A program made the position numbers and the translations under genes. Positions 14,686-22,414 of a stretch of DNA of 26,663 bases are shown here, piece after piece. How positions within the stretch are numbered: the first letter of the stretch is position 1; the number at the start of each line of letters is the position of its first letter. The DNA comes from Sphingomonadales bacterium (GTDB lineage Bacteria > Bacteroidota > Bacteroidia > UBA7662). The stretch covers positions 1-26,663 of the forward strand of contig VHAW01000007.1 in the NCBI GenBank assembly GCA_016872225.1. Reading direction: 5' to 3'. Under the pieces are notes generated by a model. That model worked only from the letters and a program-made list of their open reading frames with translations, had not been told where the DNA came from and ran no database searches.

Positions 14686-15654
14686 ATGAACGAACCCATT
14701 CTCGTTGAGAATAAAGACCGTTTTGTCCTATTCCCCATTCGGCACAGTGATATCTGGAACTTTTATAAGAAATCCGAAGCTAGCTTCTGGATCGCCGAGG
14801 AAATCGACCTAGCCCAGGATTTAAGAGACTGGGAGCACAAACTCAATGCCGATGAGAAGCATTTCATCAAGCATGTTCTCGCCTTCTTTGCGGCTAGCGA
14901 TGGGATTGTCAACGAGAACCTGGCTATTAATTTCCTGAACGAGGTCCAATACCCCGAGGCAAGATGCTTCTACGGGTACCAGATCATGATTGAGAATATC
15001 CACTCAGAGACGTATTCCTTGCTTATTGACACCTATATCAAAGATGCTGCGGAGAAAAATTTCTTGTTTCACGCCATTGATCATATGGATTGTGTCAAAA
15101 AAAAGGCCGACTGGGCCTTGCGTTGGATCAGCCGAGGGAGTTTTGCCGAAAGATTAATCGCCTTCGCCGCCGTGGAGGGCATTTTCTTCTCGGGTTCCTT
15201 TTGCAGCATTTTTTGGCTCAAAAAGCGTGGCCTCATGCCCGGGCTCAGTTTTTCCAACGAACTGATTAGCCGGGACGAAGGATTGCACAGGGATTTTGCG
15301 GCCTTACTCTACACCAAACATCTCAAAAACCGTCTCGACGTAACCCATGTCCACCAAATCATCGCAGACGCAGTCGCCATCGAGAAAGAATTCGTCACGG
15401 ATGCCTTGCCTGTACGCCTCATCGGGATGAACGCTGACCTTATGTGCCAATACATCGAGTACGTGGCCGATCACCTCTTGGGGGCTTTGGAATTACCCAA
15501 ACTCTATAACGCAACGAACCCTTTTGATTTCATGGAATTGATTTCCATGGAAGGCAAAACCAACTTTTTCGAAAGAAGGGTGGGCGAGTACCAAAAGGCC
15601 GGGGTGTCCGGTGACCGGGGTCAAAGCGGCTTTACTACCGACGCGGATTTCTAA
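14686..15654 (+). CDS. nrdB: Class Ia ribonucleotide reductase, beta subunit
   Basis: A 322-residue diiron-tyrosyl radical subunit that supplies the radical for NDP reduction by NrdA. All ligands are in place: D72, E103, H106, E164, E198 and H201. The radical tyrosine is Y110 in ENIHSETYSLL. The spacing Y110-E164 (54 residues) is close to the mammalian R2 spacing (56) and far from that of E. coli (82). The segment EGIFFSGSFCSIFWLKKRG and the C-terminal FFERRVGEYQ and FTTDADF closely resemble eukaryotic R2; the last seven residues are the docking peptide for the large subunit. It precedes nrdA by 83 nt and presumably shares its promoter in the repeat-rich region upstream. Confidence 0.97.
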   Translation: MNEPILVENKDRFVLFPIRHSDIWNFYKKSEASFWIAEEIDLAQDLRDWEHKLNADEKHFIKHVLAFFAASDGIVNENLAINFLNEVQYPEARCFYGYQIMIENIHSETYSLLIDTYIKDAAEKNFLFHAIDHMDCVKKKADWALRWISRGSFAERLIAFAAVEGIFFSGSFCSIFWLKKRGLMPGLSFSNELISRDEGLHRDFAALLYTKHLKNRLDVTHVHQIIADAVAIEKEFVTDALPVRLIGMNADLMCQYIEYVADHLLGALELPKLYNATNPFDFMELISMEGKTNFFERRVGEYQKAGVSGDRGQSGFTTDADF

Positions 15655-15737
15655 AGCCACCGAATCCTACTACGCTTAACCTGATCGCTTCCGCATTCCT
15701 ATACCGTTCACCTCTTTTACCCCCAAATTATCAGCCC

Positions 15738-18233
15738 ATGCAAGTCATCAAAAGAGACGGTCGTAACGAAGAGGTCAAATTCGACAAGATCACGACCCGT
15801 ATTGAACGACTTTGCTACGGTCTGGATCCCCGGCATATTCAACCGGTTGAGGTGGCCAAGAAAGTCATTAACGGATTGTATGACGGGGTCAGCACAGTAC
15901 AATTAGACGATCTGGCCGCAGAAACAGCGGCGTCCTTAACAGCCGCTCACCCGGATTATGCGGTCTTGGCTGCCCGCATTGCGATTTCCAACTTGCATAA
16001 GGAGACCAAAAAGTCTTTTAGCGAAACGATGCGGGATCTTCACCGCTACATCGATCCGGTGACCGGTACCCCTGCAGCCTTGATTGCGGACGATGTCATG
16101 TCCGTGATTGACGCCCATGCCGAGGCCTTGGATTCTGCTATCATCTACTCGCGCGATTTTGAATACGATTATTTTGGGTTCAAAACTTTGGAGCGCTCCT
16201 ACCTCCTCAAAATCGACAGCAAGGTAGTGGAAAGGCCTCAGCATATGCTCATGAGGGTATCCGTGGGCATCCACAAGGAGAACATCACCTCCGTTCTCGA
16301 AACCTACGAATTGCTCAGCGAACGTTGGTTCACCCATGCGACGCCCACCCTGTTCAACGCGGGAACGCCCAAACCTCAGCTTTCAAGCTGCTTTCTCCTC
16401 ACCCTGCAGGAAGATTCCATCGATGGCATCTACAATACCCTCAAACAAACCGCCAAAATCTCGCAAAGTGCGGGCGGCATCGGTTTAAGCATCCATAACC
16501 TGCGGGCGACCGGCTCCTACATCAAAGGCACCAACGGAACCTCCAACGGAATTGTTCCAATGCTTCGGGTTTTCAACGATACCGCCCGCTACGTGGACCA
16601 AGGTGGCGGAAAACGCAAAGGCTCCTTTGCCATTTACTTAGAACCTTGGCATGCCGACATTTTCGACTTTCTCGAACTCAAGAAAAACCACGGCAAAGAA
16701 GAGTTGAGGGCCAGGGATCTGTTCTATGCCCTATGGATCCCGGATTTGTTCATGAAGCGCGTGGAAGAAAATGCCGAGTGGTCTTTGTTTTGTCCAAACG
16801 AGGCTCCAGGATTGCACGACACCTGGGGGGAGGAATTTGAGAGGCTCTATCTCCGTTATGAGCAAGAAGAACGAGCTCGCAAATCCATCAAAGCGCAAGA
16901 CCTATGGTTCGCCATTTTAGAATCTCAGATCGAAACCGGCACGCCGTACATGCTCTACAAAGATGCCTGCAACCGCAAAAGCAACCAACAAAACTTGGGC
17001 ACGATTCGGTCCAGTAATCTCTGCACCGAAATTGTAGAATATACCTCGATGGATGAAATCGCTGTATGTAATCTGGCCTCCATTGCCCTTCCTCGATTTA
17101 TCCATGCGGATCTGCGTTTTGATCATCAGCAGCTTTTTGAAATCACCAAAACCATCACCCGTAATCTTAACCAAATTATTGATGTCAATTATTATCCGGT
17201 TCCTGAAGCCCAAAGATCCAACTTCAGACACCGGCCTATTGGGATTGGCATTCAGGGTTTGGCGGACGCATTCATTATGATGCGTTACCCCTTTGATTCA
17301 CCAGAGGCAGCTCAACTCAATAAAGAAATTTTTGAAACCATTTATTTCGGAGCGATGACAGCCTCCATGGAATTGGCCTGTGAACATGGACCGTACGAGA
17401 CGTACGAAGGCTCGCCAGTTTCCAAAGGGATATTCCAATACGATATGTGGAATGTCCAACCGAGTCCGCGCTGGAATTGGACCGAACTCAAGGCAAAAGT
17501 TGCCCAAAATGGGGTGCGTAACAGCCTTTTGCTCGCCCCCATGCCTACCGCATCCACCAGTCAAATCCTCGGGAATAACGAGTGTTTTGAGCCCTACACC
17601 TCCAACCTTTACAGCCGTCGAGTACTCAGCGGTGAATTTGTAGTGGTTAACAAACATTTGTTACGGGATCTCATTGAATCAGGAATTTGGTCGCTGAACC
17701 TCAAAAACAAAATCATCGCCCAAAACGGTTCGATTCAAAACATTCCTGAAATCCCGGATACCCTCAAGGCTCTCTATAAAACCTCTTGGGAAATTAGCCA
17801 AAAGGCCATTATCGACATGGCCGCCGATCGAGGCGCCTACATCTGCCAAAGCCAGTCGATGAACATTTTCATGCCCAATGCTAATTTTGCTAAACTAACT
17901 TCCATGCATTTTTATGCGTGGAAAGCAGGCCTCAAAACAGGCATGTACTACCTGCGCACCAAGGCGGCTGTCAATGCAGTTAAATTCACCTTAGATCAAG
18001 ACGCCAACCAAGAAGTATCCACCTCTAGCGTAGCTCAACAAGTCGGGATTGCCCAACCGGTTCATAGCGGCTCAGGATTACAGAACTCCATCTCCGCCGC
18101 CCCCTTTGCTATGCAACCCAAACTGCCCGTTTCTGCGCCCATCACCCAAGCGATGCTTAGCAAGGAAGACGCCCTTGCGCAAATTACATGTTCTTTGGAT
18201 AATCCAGACACCTGCGAAGCCTGCGGTTCGTAG
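15738..18233 (+). CDS. nrdA: Class Ia ribonucleotide reductase, alpha subunit
   Basis: An 831-residue catalytic subunit reducing ribonucleoside diphosphates. Residues 1-95 are an ATP-cone allosteric domain (MQVIKRDGRNEEVKFDKITT). Active-site residues are C218 (QLSSCFLL), N427, C429 and E431 (SSNLCTEIVEYTS), C444, and the radical-transfer pair Y737-Y738 (KTGMYYLRT). These numbers coincide exactly with those I know for human RRM1, so the enzyme is of eukaryote-like type with no net indel across 500 residues. The C-terminus carries the redox pair CEAC (826-829) on a flexible tail of about 75 residues, longer than the mammalian one. The ATP cone suggests overall dATP inhibition. The 3' end is convergent with the helicase gene. 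Confidence 0.97.
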   Translation: MQVIKRDGRNEEVKFDKITTRIERLCYGLDPRHIQPVEVAKKVINGLYDGVSTVQLDDLAAETAASLTAAHPDYAVLAARIAISNLHKETKKSFSETMRDLHRYIDPVTGTPAALIADDVMSVIDAHAEALDSAIIYSRDFEYDYFGFKTLERSYLLKIDSKVVERPQHMLMRVSVGIHKENITSVLETYELLSERWFTHATPTLFNAGTPKPQLSSCFLLTLQEDSIDGIYNTLKQTAKISQSAGGIGLSIHNLRATGSYIKGTNGTSNGIVPMLRVFNDTARYVDQGGGKRKGSFAIYLEPWHADIFDFLELKKNHGKEELRARDLFYALWIPDLFMKRVEENAEWSLFCPNEAPGLHDTWGEEFERLYLRYEQEERARKSIKAQDLWFAILESQIETGTPYMLYKDACNRKSNQQNLGTIRSSNLCTEIVEYTSMDEIAVCNLASIALPRFIHADLRFDHQQLFEITKTITRNLNQIIDVNYYPVPEAQRSNFRHRPIGIGIQGLADAFIMMRYPFDSPEAAQLNKEIFETIYFGAMTASMELACEHGPYETYEGSPVSKGIFQYDMWNVQPSPRWNWTELKAKVAQNGVRNSLLLAPMPTASTSQILGNNECFEPYTSNLYSRRVLSGEFVVVNKHLLRDLIESGIWSLNLKNKIIAQNGSIQNIPEIPDTLKALYKTSWEISQKAIIDMAADRGAYICQSQSMNIFMPNANFAKLTSMHFYAWKAGLKTGMYYLRTKAAVNAVKFTLDQDANQEVSTSSVAQQVGIAQPVHSGSGLQNSISAAPFAMQPKLPVSAPITQAMLSKEDALAQITCSLDNPDTCEACGS

Positions 18234-18262
18234 GTCCATGCTGCTTCGGATAGTTACCCAGG

Positions 18263-18328
18263 GTAGCCCACTCTACTTAGAGCGTTTCCTATAAAGTAGC
18301 CCACTCTACTTAGAGCGTTTCCTATAAA
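18263..18328. repeat. Two perfect tandem copies of a 33-bp unit across the helicase stop
   Basis: Positions 18263-18295 and 18296-18328 are identical 33-mers, starting gtagcccactctac and ending tttcctataaa. The right copy holds the last codons and the TAG stop of the DEAD-box gene (minus strand). The left copy repeats them in the same frame after the stop. Each copy contains a small gtag/ctac inverted repeat with a 6-nt loop. An 11-bp palindrome taccc-a-gggta (18255-18265) abuts the left end. The pair lies in the convergent gap after nrdA. Confidence 0.9.
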
Positions 18329-19529
18329 AAGGCCTCTTGCCTCCCTTTCCCCAGCCTTGACCTTTGCCTTCATTCTTGGCAATAGGGCCCGACCAGCCGC
18401 ATAGAGGCCTTTCGGTCCACGAAAGCACGCGGCCAACAAGATCTTCAATACGCTTCCAACGACGAAGATCCATGGGATTCACCAACGTGATGGAGCGCCC
18501 ATTGCGTTCAGCCCTTCCTGTCCTGCCAATGCGGTGAACATAATCCTCAGGATCAGAAGGCACATCGTAATTGATGACCAAATCAATGTTGTCCACATCA
18601 ATCCCCCGCGAAAGAACATCCGTGCCGACCAACACTGGCAATCTGCCCGCCTTGAACCCTCGCATCAATTCTTCTCGGGCCTGCTGCTCCAAATCAGAAT
18701 GAAATGCTTCGTTAACCACCCCTGATTTACGCAAAGTTTGATGGAGTTGCTTGACTTTGTCCTTGGAGGAACAGAATATAAGAGCCGAACGAAAAGGAAA
18801 TTCTGCGAGCAACCCTAGCAAAACCTCCAACTTTCGGTCATCCATAACTTGATAGGCTATTTGCTCAATTTTATCCGCAGGCCGTGAGACTGCAATGCTA
18901 ACCTGGGCAGGATCCTTCAAAATCGAATTAGCCAATTGGCGAATACGGTCCGGCATAGTTGCTGAGAACATCAAAGTCTGCCTTTCCTTAGGAAGTCTCG
19001 CCACAATTCTCATGATATCTTCCAAAAATCCCATATCGAGCATGCGATCAGCCTCGTCCAAAATCAGATAACGTAATCGATCGAATTCAAAGTTTCCAGT
19101 TGCCATAAACGACCACAAGCGGCCAGGGGTAGCAACCACCAAGTCAGCCCCTTGACGTAAGGCTTTCTGCTGCTGATCCCACAAGGCGCCATCGCCACCC
19201 CCATAAATGGGAATGGATGAAATCGGACTGAAATAAGATAACCCCTCGATTTGCTGGTCAATCTGCAAAGCCAATTCCCTGGTCGGGGTCAAAATAAGGG
19301 CGCTCAAATGCCTGTCGTCCAAAGCAATCAAATGATCAATGAGGGGCAACACAAAGGCTGCGGTCTTCCCCGTACCGGTCTGTGCACAGGCGATAAGATC
19401 TCTACCCTCCAGAATGAGGGGAATGGCCTGCTCTTGAACAGGACTAGGCTTTCGAAAGCCCATAACCGCAAGGCCGTCCAAAACATCCGGGTGCAGGCCA
19501 AAGCGGTCAAAACCGATTTCTTCACTCAT
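18306..19529 (-). CDS. DEAD-box ATP-dependent RNA helicase (RhlE-like)
   Basis: A 407-residue two-domain RNA helicase. The Q motif FRKPSPVQEQAIP (25-37), motif I AQTGTGKT (49-56), Ia PTRELALQ (82-89), DEAD (158-161), SAT (189-191), TDVLSRGIDV (303-312) and HRIGRTGR (332-339) are intact. The C-terminal tail is short, glycine- and lysine-rich (GKGQGWGKGGKRP), and could contact RNA. Such helicases remodel rRNA, mRNA or tRNA structures. Its ATG overlaps the selD stop (ATGA at 19526-19529), so it is the third gene of the mnmH-selD unit, which suggests co-expression with tRNA selenation. The last seven codons and the stop lie in a perfect 33-bp tandem duplication. Confidence 0.94.
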   Translation of the reverse strand: MSEEIGFDRFGLHPDVLDGLAVMGFRKPSPVQEQAIPLILEGRDLIACAQTGTGKTAAFVLPLIDHLIALDDRHLSALILTPTRELALQIDQQIEGLSYFSPISSIPIYGGGDGALWDQQQKALRQGADLVVATPGRLWSFMATGNFEFDRLRYLILDEADRMLDMGFLEDIMRIVARLPKERQTLMFSATMPDRIRQLANSILKDPAQVSIAVSRPADKIEQIAYQVMDDRKLEVLLGLLAEFPFRSALIFCSSKDKVKQLHQTLRKSGVVNEAFHSDLEQQAREELMRGFKAGRLPVLVGTDVLSRGIDVDNIDLVINYDVPSDPEDYVHRIGRTGRAERNGRSITLVNPMDLRRWKRIEDLVGRVLSWTERPLCGWSGPIAKNEGKGQGWGKGGKRPFYRKRSK

Positions 19530-20590
19530 TTCGGGGCCGAAGGTACGGACCTTGTGCAGCGAATACCTTCCGATTCATTATGAAAACGCCCAATAGCATA
19601 GGCTTTGACGCCTGCTTGTTCAAGAATCATCTCCACTTTGGCCGCAGCAGAGGGATGCACCGCGATCATCAGGCCTCCGTTGGTTTGAGGATCGCATAGC
19701 CAGGCGAAGTCAGACCCTTCCATGCCGTGAATCCGCGCTTCCACATAGTTCCAATTTCGATAACATTGGTCGGGTAATATATTTTTCTCCAAATAATGTT
19801 CTAGTCCCACCAAGAGAGGAACATGATCAGTCCATAAATCCACCCCAGTAGCAGGCTCTAACATTTCCAACAAATGCCCCAACAACCCGAATCCAGTAAG
19901 GTCGGTCATGGCATGAACTTCCTCCAAAAAAGCCAACGTCGCCCCCGATCGATTGACCACCGACAATTGTTCCAACAAACCGTAGTAATCCGGGGTCTCC
20001 AAAACGCCCTTTCGTAAAGCTGCCGCCATAATCCCGGAACCCAACGGCTTCGTCAGATACAAAAAATCACCTGGTCTTGCTCCTCGATTGGTTTTGAGAT
20101 GCTCCGCCTCCACCAAACCTTGAACCGATAATCCAAAAAAAGGCTCTTCTGAAACAATACTATGACCACCCGCCAAAGGCACCCGTTCTTCCGTACAAAG
20201 GTCCTGGGCCCCACGCATCACCTCCGCAGCAGATTCCAGGCCCAATTCCTGCACAGGCCATGCCAACAAGCCCAAGGCCAAACAAGGTCTTCCACCCATA
20301 GCGTAGATATCGCTTAAGGCATTAGCGGCGGCAACTCTCCCGAAATCGTAAGGATTATCCACTACTGGACTGAAAAAATCTGCCGTAGATAACAATAATT
20401 GATTCGTACCGGGAATCCGAAGCGCTGCGGCATCATCTGCATGTTCAAACCCAACCCTTAACTCAGCATATTCAGGCCGCTCAAGTCCTGCTAGAAGGGT
20501 CTTTAGTTGGGCCGGTGGCATTTTGCAACCGCAACCCGAGGCTTTAGCCCACTGCGTCAGACGAGCTTTGTCCTTGGGGGCATTGTTCAT
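19526..20590 (-). CDS. selD: Selenide, water dikinase (selenophosphate synthetase)
   Basis: A 354-residue enzyme making selenophosphate from selenide and ATP. The N-terminal catalytic loop is ASGCGCKMPP, with C20 and K23 matching the essential C17/K20 of E. coli SelD. The residue is cysteine (TGC), not selenocysteine. ATP/metal-binding segments follow: FEHADDAAALRI, STADFFSPVVDNPYDFG, AAANALSDIYAMGG and AGGHSI. The C-terminal AIRS_C part contains DLTGFGLLGH and CDPQTNGGLM. The frame is open up to 20716, but the ATG at 20590 overlaps the mnmH stop as ATGA and gives a normal N-terminus. Its partner MnmH, directly upstream, consumes the product; no selA or selB is seen in the window. Confidence 0.96.
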   Translation of the reverse strand: MNNAPKDKARLTQWAKASGCGCKMPPAQLKTLLAGLERPEYAELRVGFEHADDAAALRIPGTNQLLLSTADFFSPVVDNPYDFGRVAAANALSDIYAMGGRPCLALGLLAWPVQELGLESAAEVMRGAQDLCTEERVPLAGGHSIVSEEPFFGLSVQGLVEAEHLKTNRGARPGDFLYLTKPLGSGIMAAALRKGVLETPDYYGLLEQLSVVNRSGATLAFLEEVHAMTDLTGFGLLGHLLEMLEPATGVDLWTDHVPLLVGLEHYLEKNILPDQCYRNWNYVEARIHGMEGSDFAWLCDPQTNGGLMIAVHPSAAAKVEMILEQAGVKAYAIGRFHNESEGIRCTRSVPSAPK

Positions 20591-21687
20591 GGGACAGGAT
20601 TTTCCACAGAGGAATCTGAAAGAATTGGGAACACTCTGGCTGAGGTTTTTCGCAATAAATTGACCAGTCGAGAACCTTCCGCATCGGTCTGCAAATCCAC
20701 GACGCATTGAGAACAAGGACGTTGCAAGAACGCATGCTGATAAGTTTGATCGTAGTACAACAAGGCAAGTTTTGCAGCAGATTTCAAATCACCTTGATCC
20801 AGAAAATCCAAGGCTTGCCGGCAATTTTGGGGACCCATTTTACGTTCGATTTTGAGAAAGGCCCATCGCAATCCTTCAATGTCCTCTTGGCCATAAGATT
20901 TCAACAAGTGCTGCATACGAAAGTTCGAGCTCCTCAGCATTCGAAAATAAGGTGCCTTATGCATGGACTCGTATAGCGGTGAGGGAATATGAACCTTGCC
21001 GATCTGCCGGCTCTCGCTTTCAACCCATATCGGTAGTCCGGAATTCATCCGTCCCAGTTCATCCGCTAAAAGATTCATAAAATGTTCCTGACTCGGTTGA
21101 GGACCCTGTCCAAGATCACCAAAGGCAGAACCCAAATGGGAGGCTAATCCCTCCAAGTCCAAAACCTGCTCTCCGACCTCCTGCAGTTGCCTCAATACGG
21201 CTGTTTTGCCGGAACCTGTGCTCCCGCCAACAACCCGCCAATTCCAAGGTACGGCCCATAGCGGTTCCATCCTTTGCCGCCAAGCCTTGTACCCTCCTGG
21301 ATATCGGAGGACCGGGTAATCAGCCTGCTTGATGAGCATTTCCATGCCCAAGGAACGTTGGCCACCTCGCCAGCAATAGACCTTCCAAAACCGTCGACCG
21401 AGGCCGGCCAAATCCTCCTTTGCCCCTGGCTCAATGCCCACCTTAGCCGAAAGGGTATGGATGGCCTTCAATAAATTCGGTACCTTGGGGCCCACATATA
21501 ACCAAGCCAAGTCCAAGGCCTCTTTAGGCCCTCTTTCCTTGAAACAGTGGCCTACCTGATGCCGCTCGTTAACGGTAAAAAGGGGTAAGGAATAGGCTCC
21601 TGGGATATGTCCCTGAGCGTATTCGGCTGGTGAACGGACATCCAACCATAAGCCATCGTGGGCGGGATCTTGGATTGCACTCGCCAT
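20587..21687 (-). CDS. mnmH: tRNA 2-selenouridine synthase
   Basis: A 366-residue MnmH/SelU (YbbB) enzyme replacing sulfur by selenium in 2-thiouridine at tRNA wobble position 34, through geranylated and selenophosphorylated intermediates. It has an N-terminal rhodanese domain (about 1-130; LDVRSPAEYAQGHIPGA) with the catalytic C105 in YCWRGGQRS. A P-loop domain with GGSTGSGKT (153-161) follows. The usual ESESRQIG (223-230) segment is present. The family's typical length is about 360 residues, so it is complete. It is the first gene of mnmH-selD-helicase, coupled to selD by a 4-nt overlap. The start at 21687 is 80 bp from divergent tetR, so its promoter region contains the tetR inverted repeat. 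Confidence 0.95.
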   Translation of the reverse strand: MASAIQDPAHDGLWLDVRSPAEYAQGHIPGAYSLPLFTVNERHQVGHCFKERGPKEALDLAWLYVGPKVPNLLKAIHTLSAKVGIEPGAKEDLAGLGRRFWKVYCWRGGQRSLGMEMLIKQADYPVLRYPGGYKAWRQRMEPLWAVPWNWRVVGGSTGSGKTAVLRQLQEVGEQVLDLEGLASHLGSAFGDLGQGPQPSQEHFMNLLADELGRMNSGLPIWVESESRQIGKVHIPSPLYESMHKAPYFRMLRSSNFRMQHLLKSYGQEDIEGLRWAFLKIERKMGPQNCRQALDFLDQGDLKSAAKLALLYYDQTYQHAFLQRPCSQCVVDLQTDAEGSRLVNLLRKTSARVFPILSDSSVENPVP

Positions 21688-21715
21688 TAGGCCAAATTAA
21701 AGCTAAAAAATACTT

Positions 21716-21746
21716 AACTTTGAAAACTTTTTTTGTTTTCAAAGTT
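21716..21746. promoter_or_regulatory. Perfect 12-7-12 inverted repeat, candidate TetR operator
   Basis: The arms aactttgaaaac (21716-21727) and gttttcaaagtt (21735-21746) are perfectly complementary and separated by seven T. The site lies in the 80-bp gap between mnmH (-) and tetR (+), 21 nt before the tetR ATG. TetR regulators usually bind such palindromes next to their own gene, so autorepression of the efflux operon is likely; an effect on mnmH is possible. A TAAATTCG octamer follows at 21751-21758. Confidence 0.65.
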
Positions 21747-21767
21747 TCTATAAATTCGCGCCTTGTT

Positions 21768-22385
21768 ATGTCTCTAGCTCCAAACCACATCACGACCATC
21801 CGGGATTTGTTCTTTCGATACGGGCTCAAAAGCATGACGATGGACGAGCTTGCCCGGCAATTGGGCTGCTCCAAGAAAACTATCTATGAACAATATCCTG
21901 ATAAGAAAATCCTAGTCCATGCCGTTTTGGGGGGATTCCTGAATGAACATCGGAGCGAAATGGCGGCCTTGGATCAAAAGGCCAACAATGCCATTGAGAA
22001 ACTCATAAGCATGGCGGCAATCGGTTTCCAAAAAATGAAAAACCTCACTCCCACCATATTGTTTGACCTCCAGAAAACCTATCCCGAACTTTGGATGGAA
22101 CTGGAGCGTTACCGCCAAGAAGAAATAGTAGGGATCTTCAAACGACTCATCAAACGAGGGCAACAAGAAGGCCTGTTTCGGCAGGAGATCGACCCTGCTA
22201 TCGTGAGCATCATGCACCTTCAACATACCAATTTGTTGTTGGACCCCATAGTTTTCGGTGACCTTAATCGCCCCTTGGCAACCATCTTTCATAACATCAT
22301 AGAGGTGTTCGTGTGCGGTATTGCCACGCCCAAAGGTCTCCAGCTTTGGAACACCGCCAAAGTGCAAATGAAACTTCGATTTTAA
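21768..22385 (+). CDS. TetR/AcrR-family transcriptional regulator
   Basis: A 205-residue repressor-type regulator. The N-terminal helix-turn-helix covers about residues 8-52, with FFRYGLKSMTMDELARQLG and CSKKTIYEQYPDKKILVHAV. The C-terminal all-helical ligand domain (about 60-200) is not assignable to a subgroup, and the inducer is unknown. The frame continues upstream to 21630 inside mnmH, but the ATG at 21768 gives a standard TetR N-terminus. It heads an operon with tolC-like, adaptor and RND genes (29-nt gap to the next). With the inverted repeat just upstream, it most likely represses its own operon. Confidence 0.92.
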   Translation: MSLAPNHITTIRDLFFRYGLKSMTMDELARQLGCSKKTIYEQYPDKKILVHAVLGGFLNEHRSEMAALDQKANNAIEKLISMAAIGFQKMKNLTPTILFDLQKTYPELWMELERYRQEEIVGIFKRLIKRGQQEGLFRQEIDPAIVSIMHLQHTNLLLDPIVFGDLNRPLATIFHNIIEVFVCGIATPKGLQLWNTAKVQMKLRF

Positions 22386-22414
22386 TCCCATTTCCTTATT
22401 CCCTCTATCAGTAT

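Noticed and set aside
18263..18328. CRISPR array or satellite
   Set aside because: Only two abutting copies with no spacer, and one copy holds gene codons; it is a tandem duplication.
18254..18448. A 64-codon minus-strand frame with repeated GNALSRVGY
   Set aside because: The repeat comes from the 33-bp DNA duplication read in another frame inside and after the helicase gene; nothing suggests translation.
20525..20536. Selenocysteine in SelD
   Set aside because: The catalytic loop GCGCK is encoded by two TGC codons with no in-frame TGA, so it is the cysteine form.
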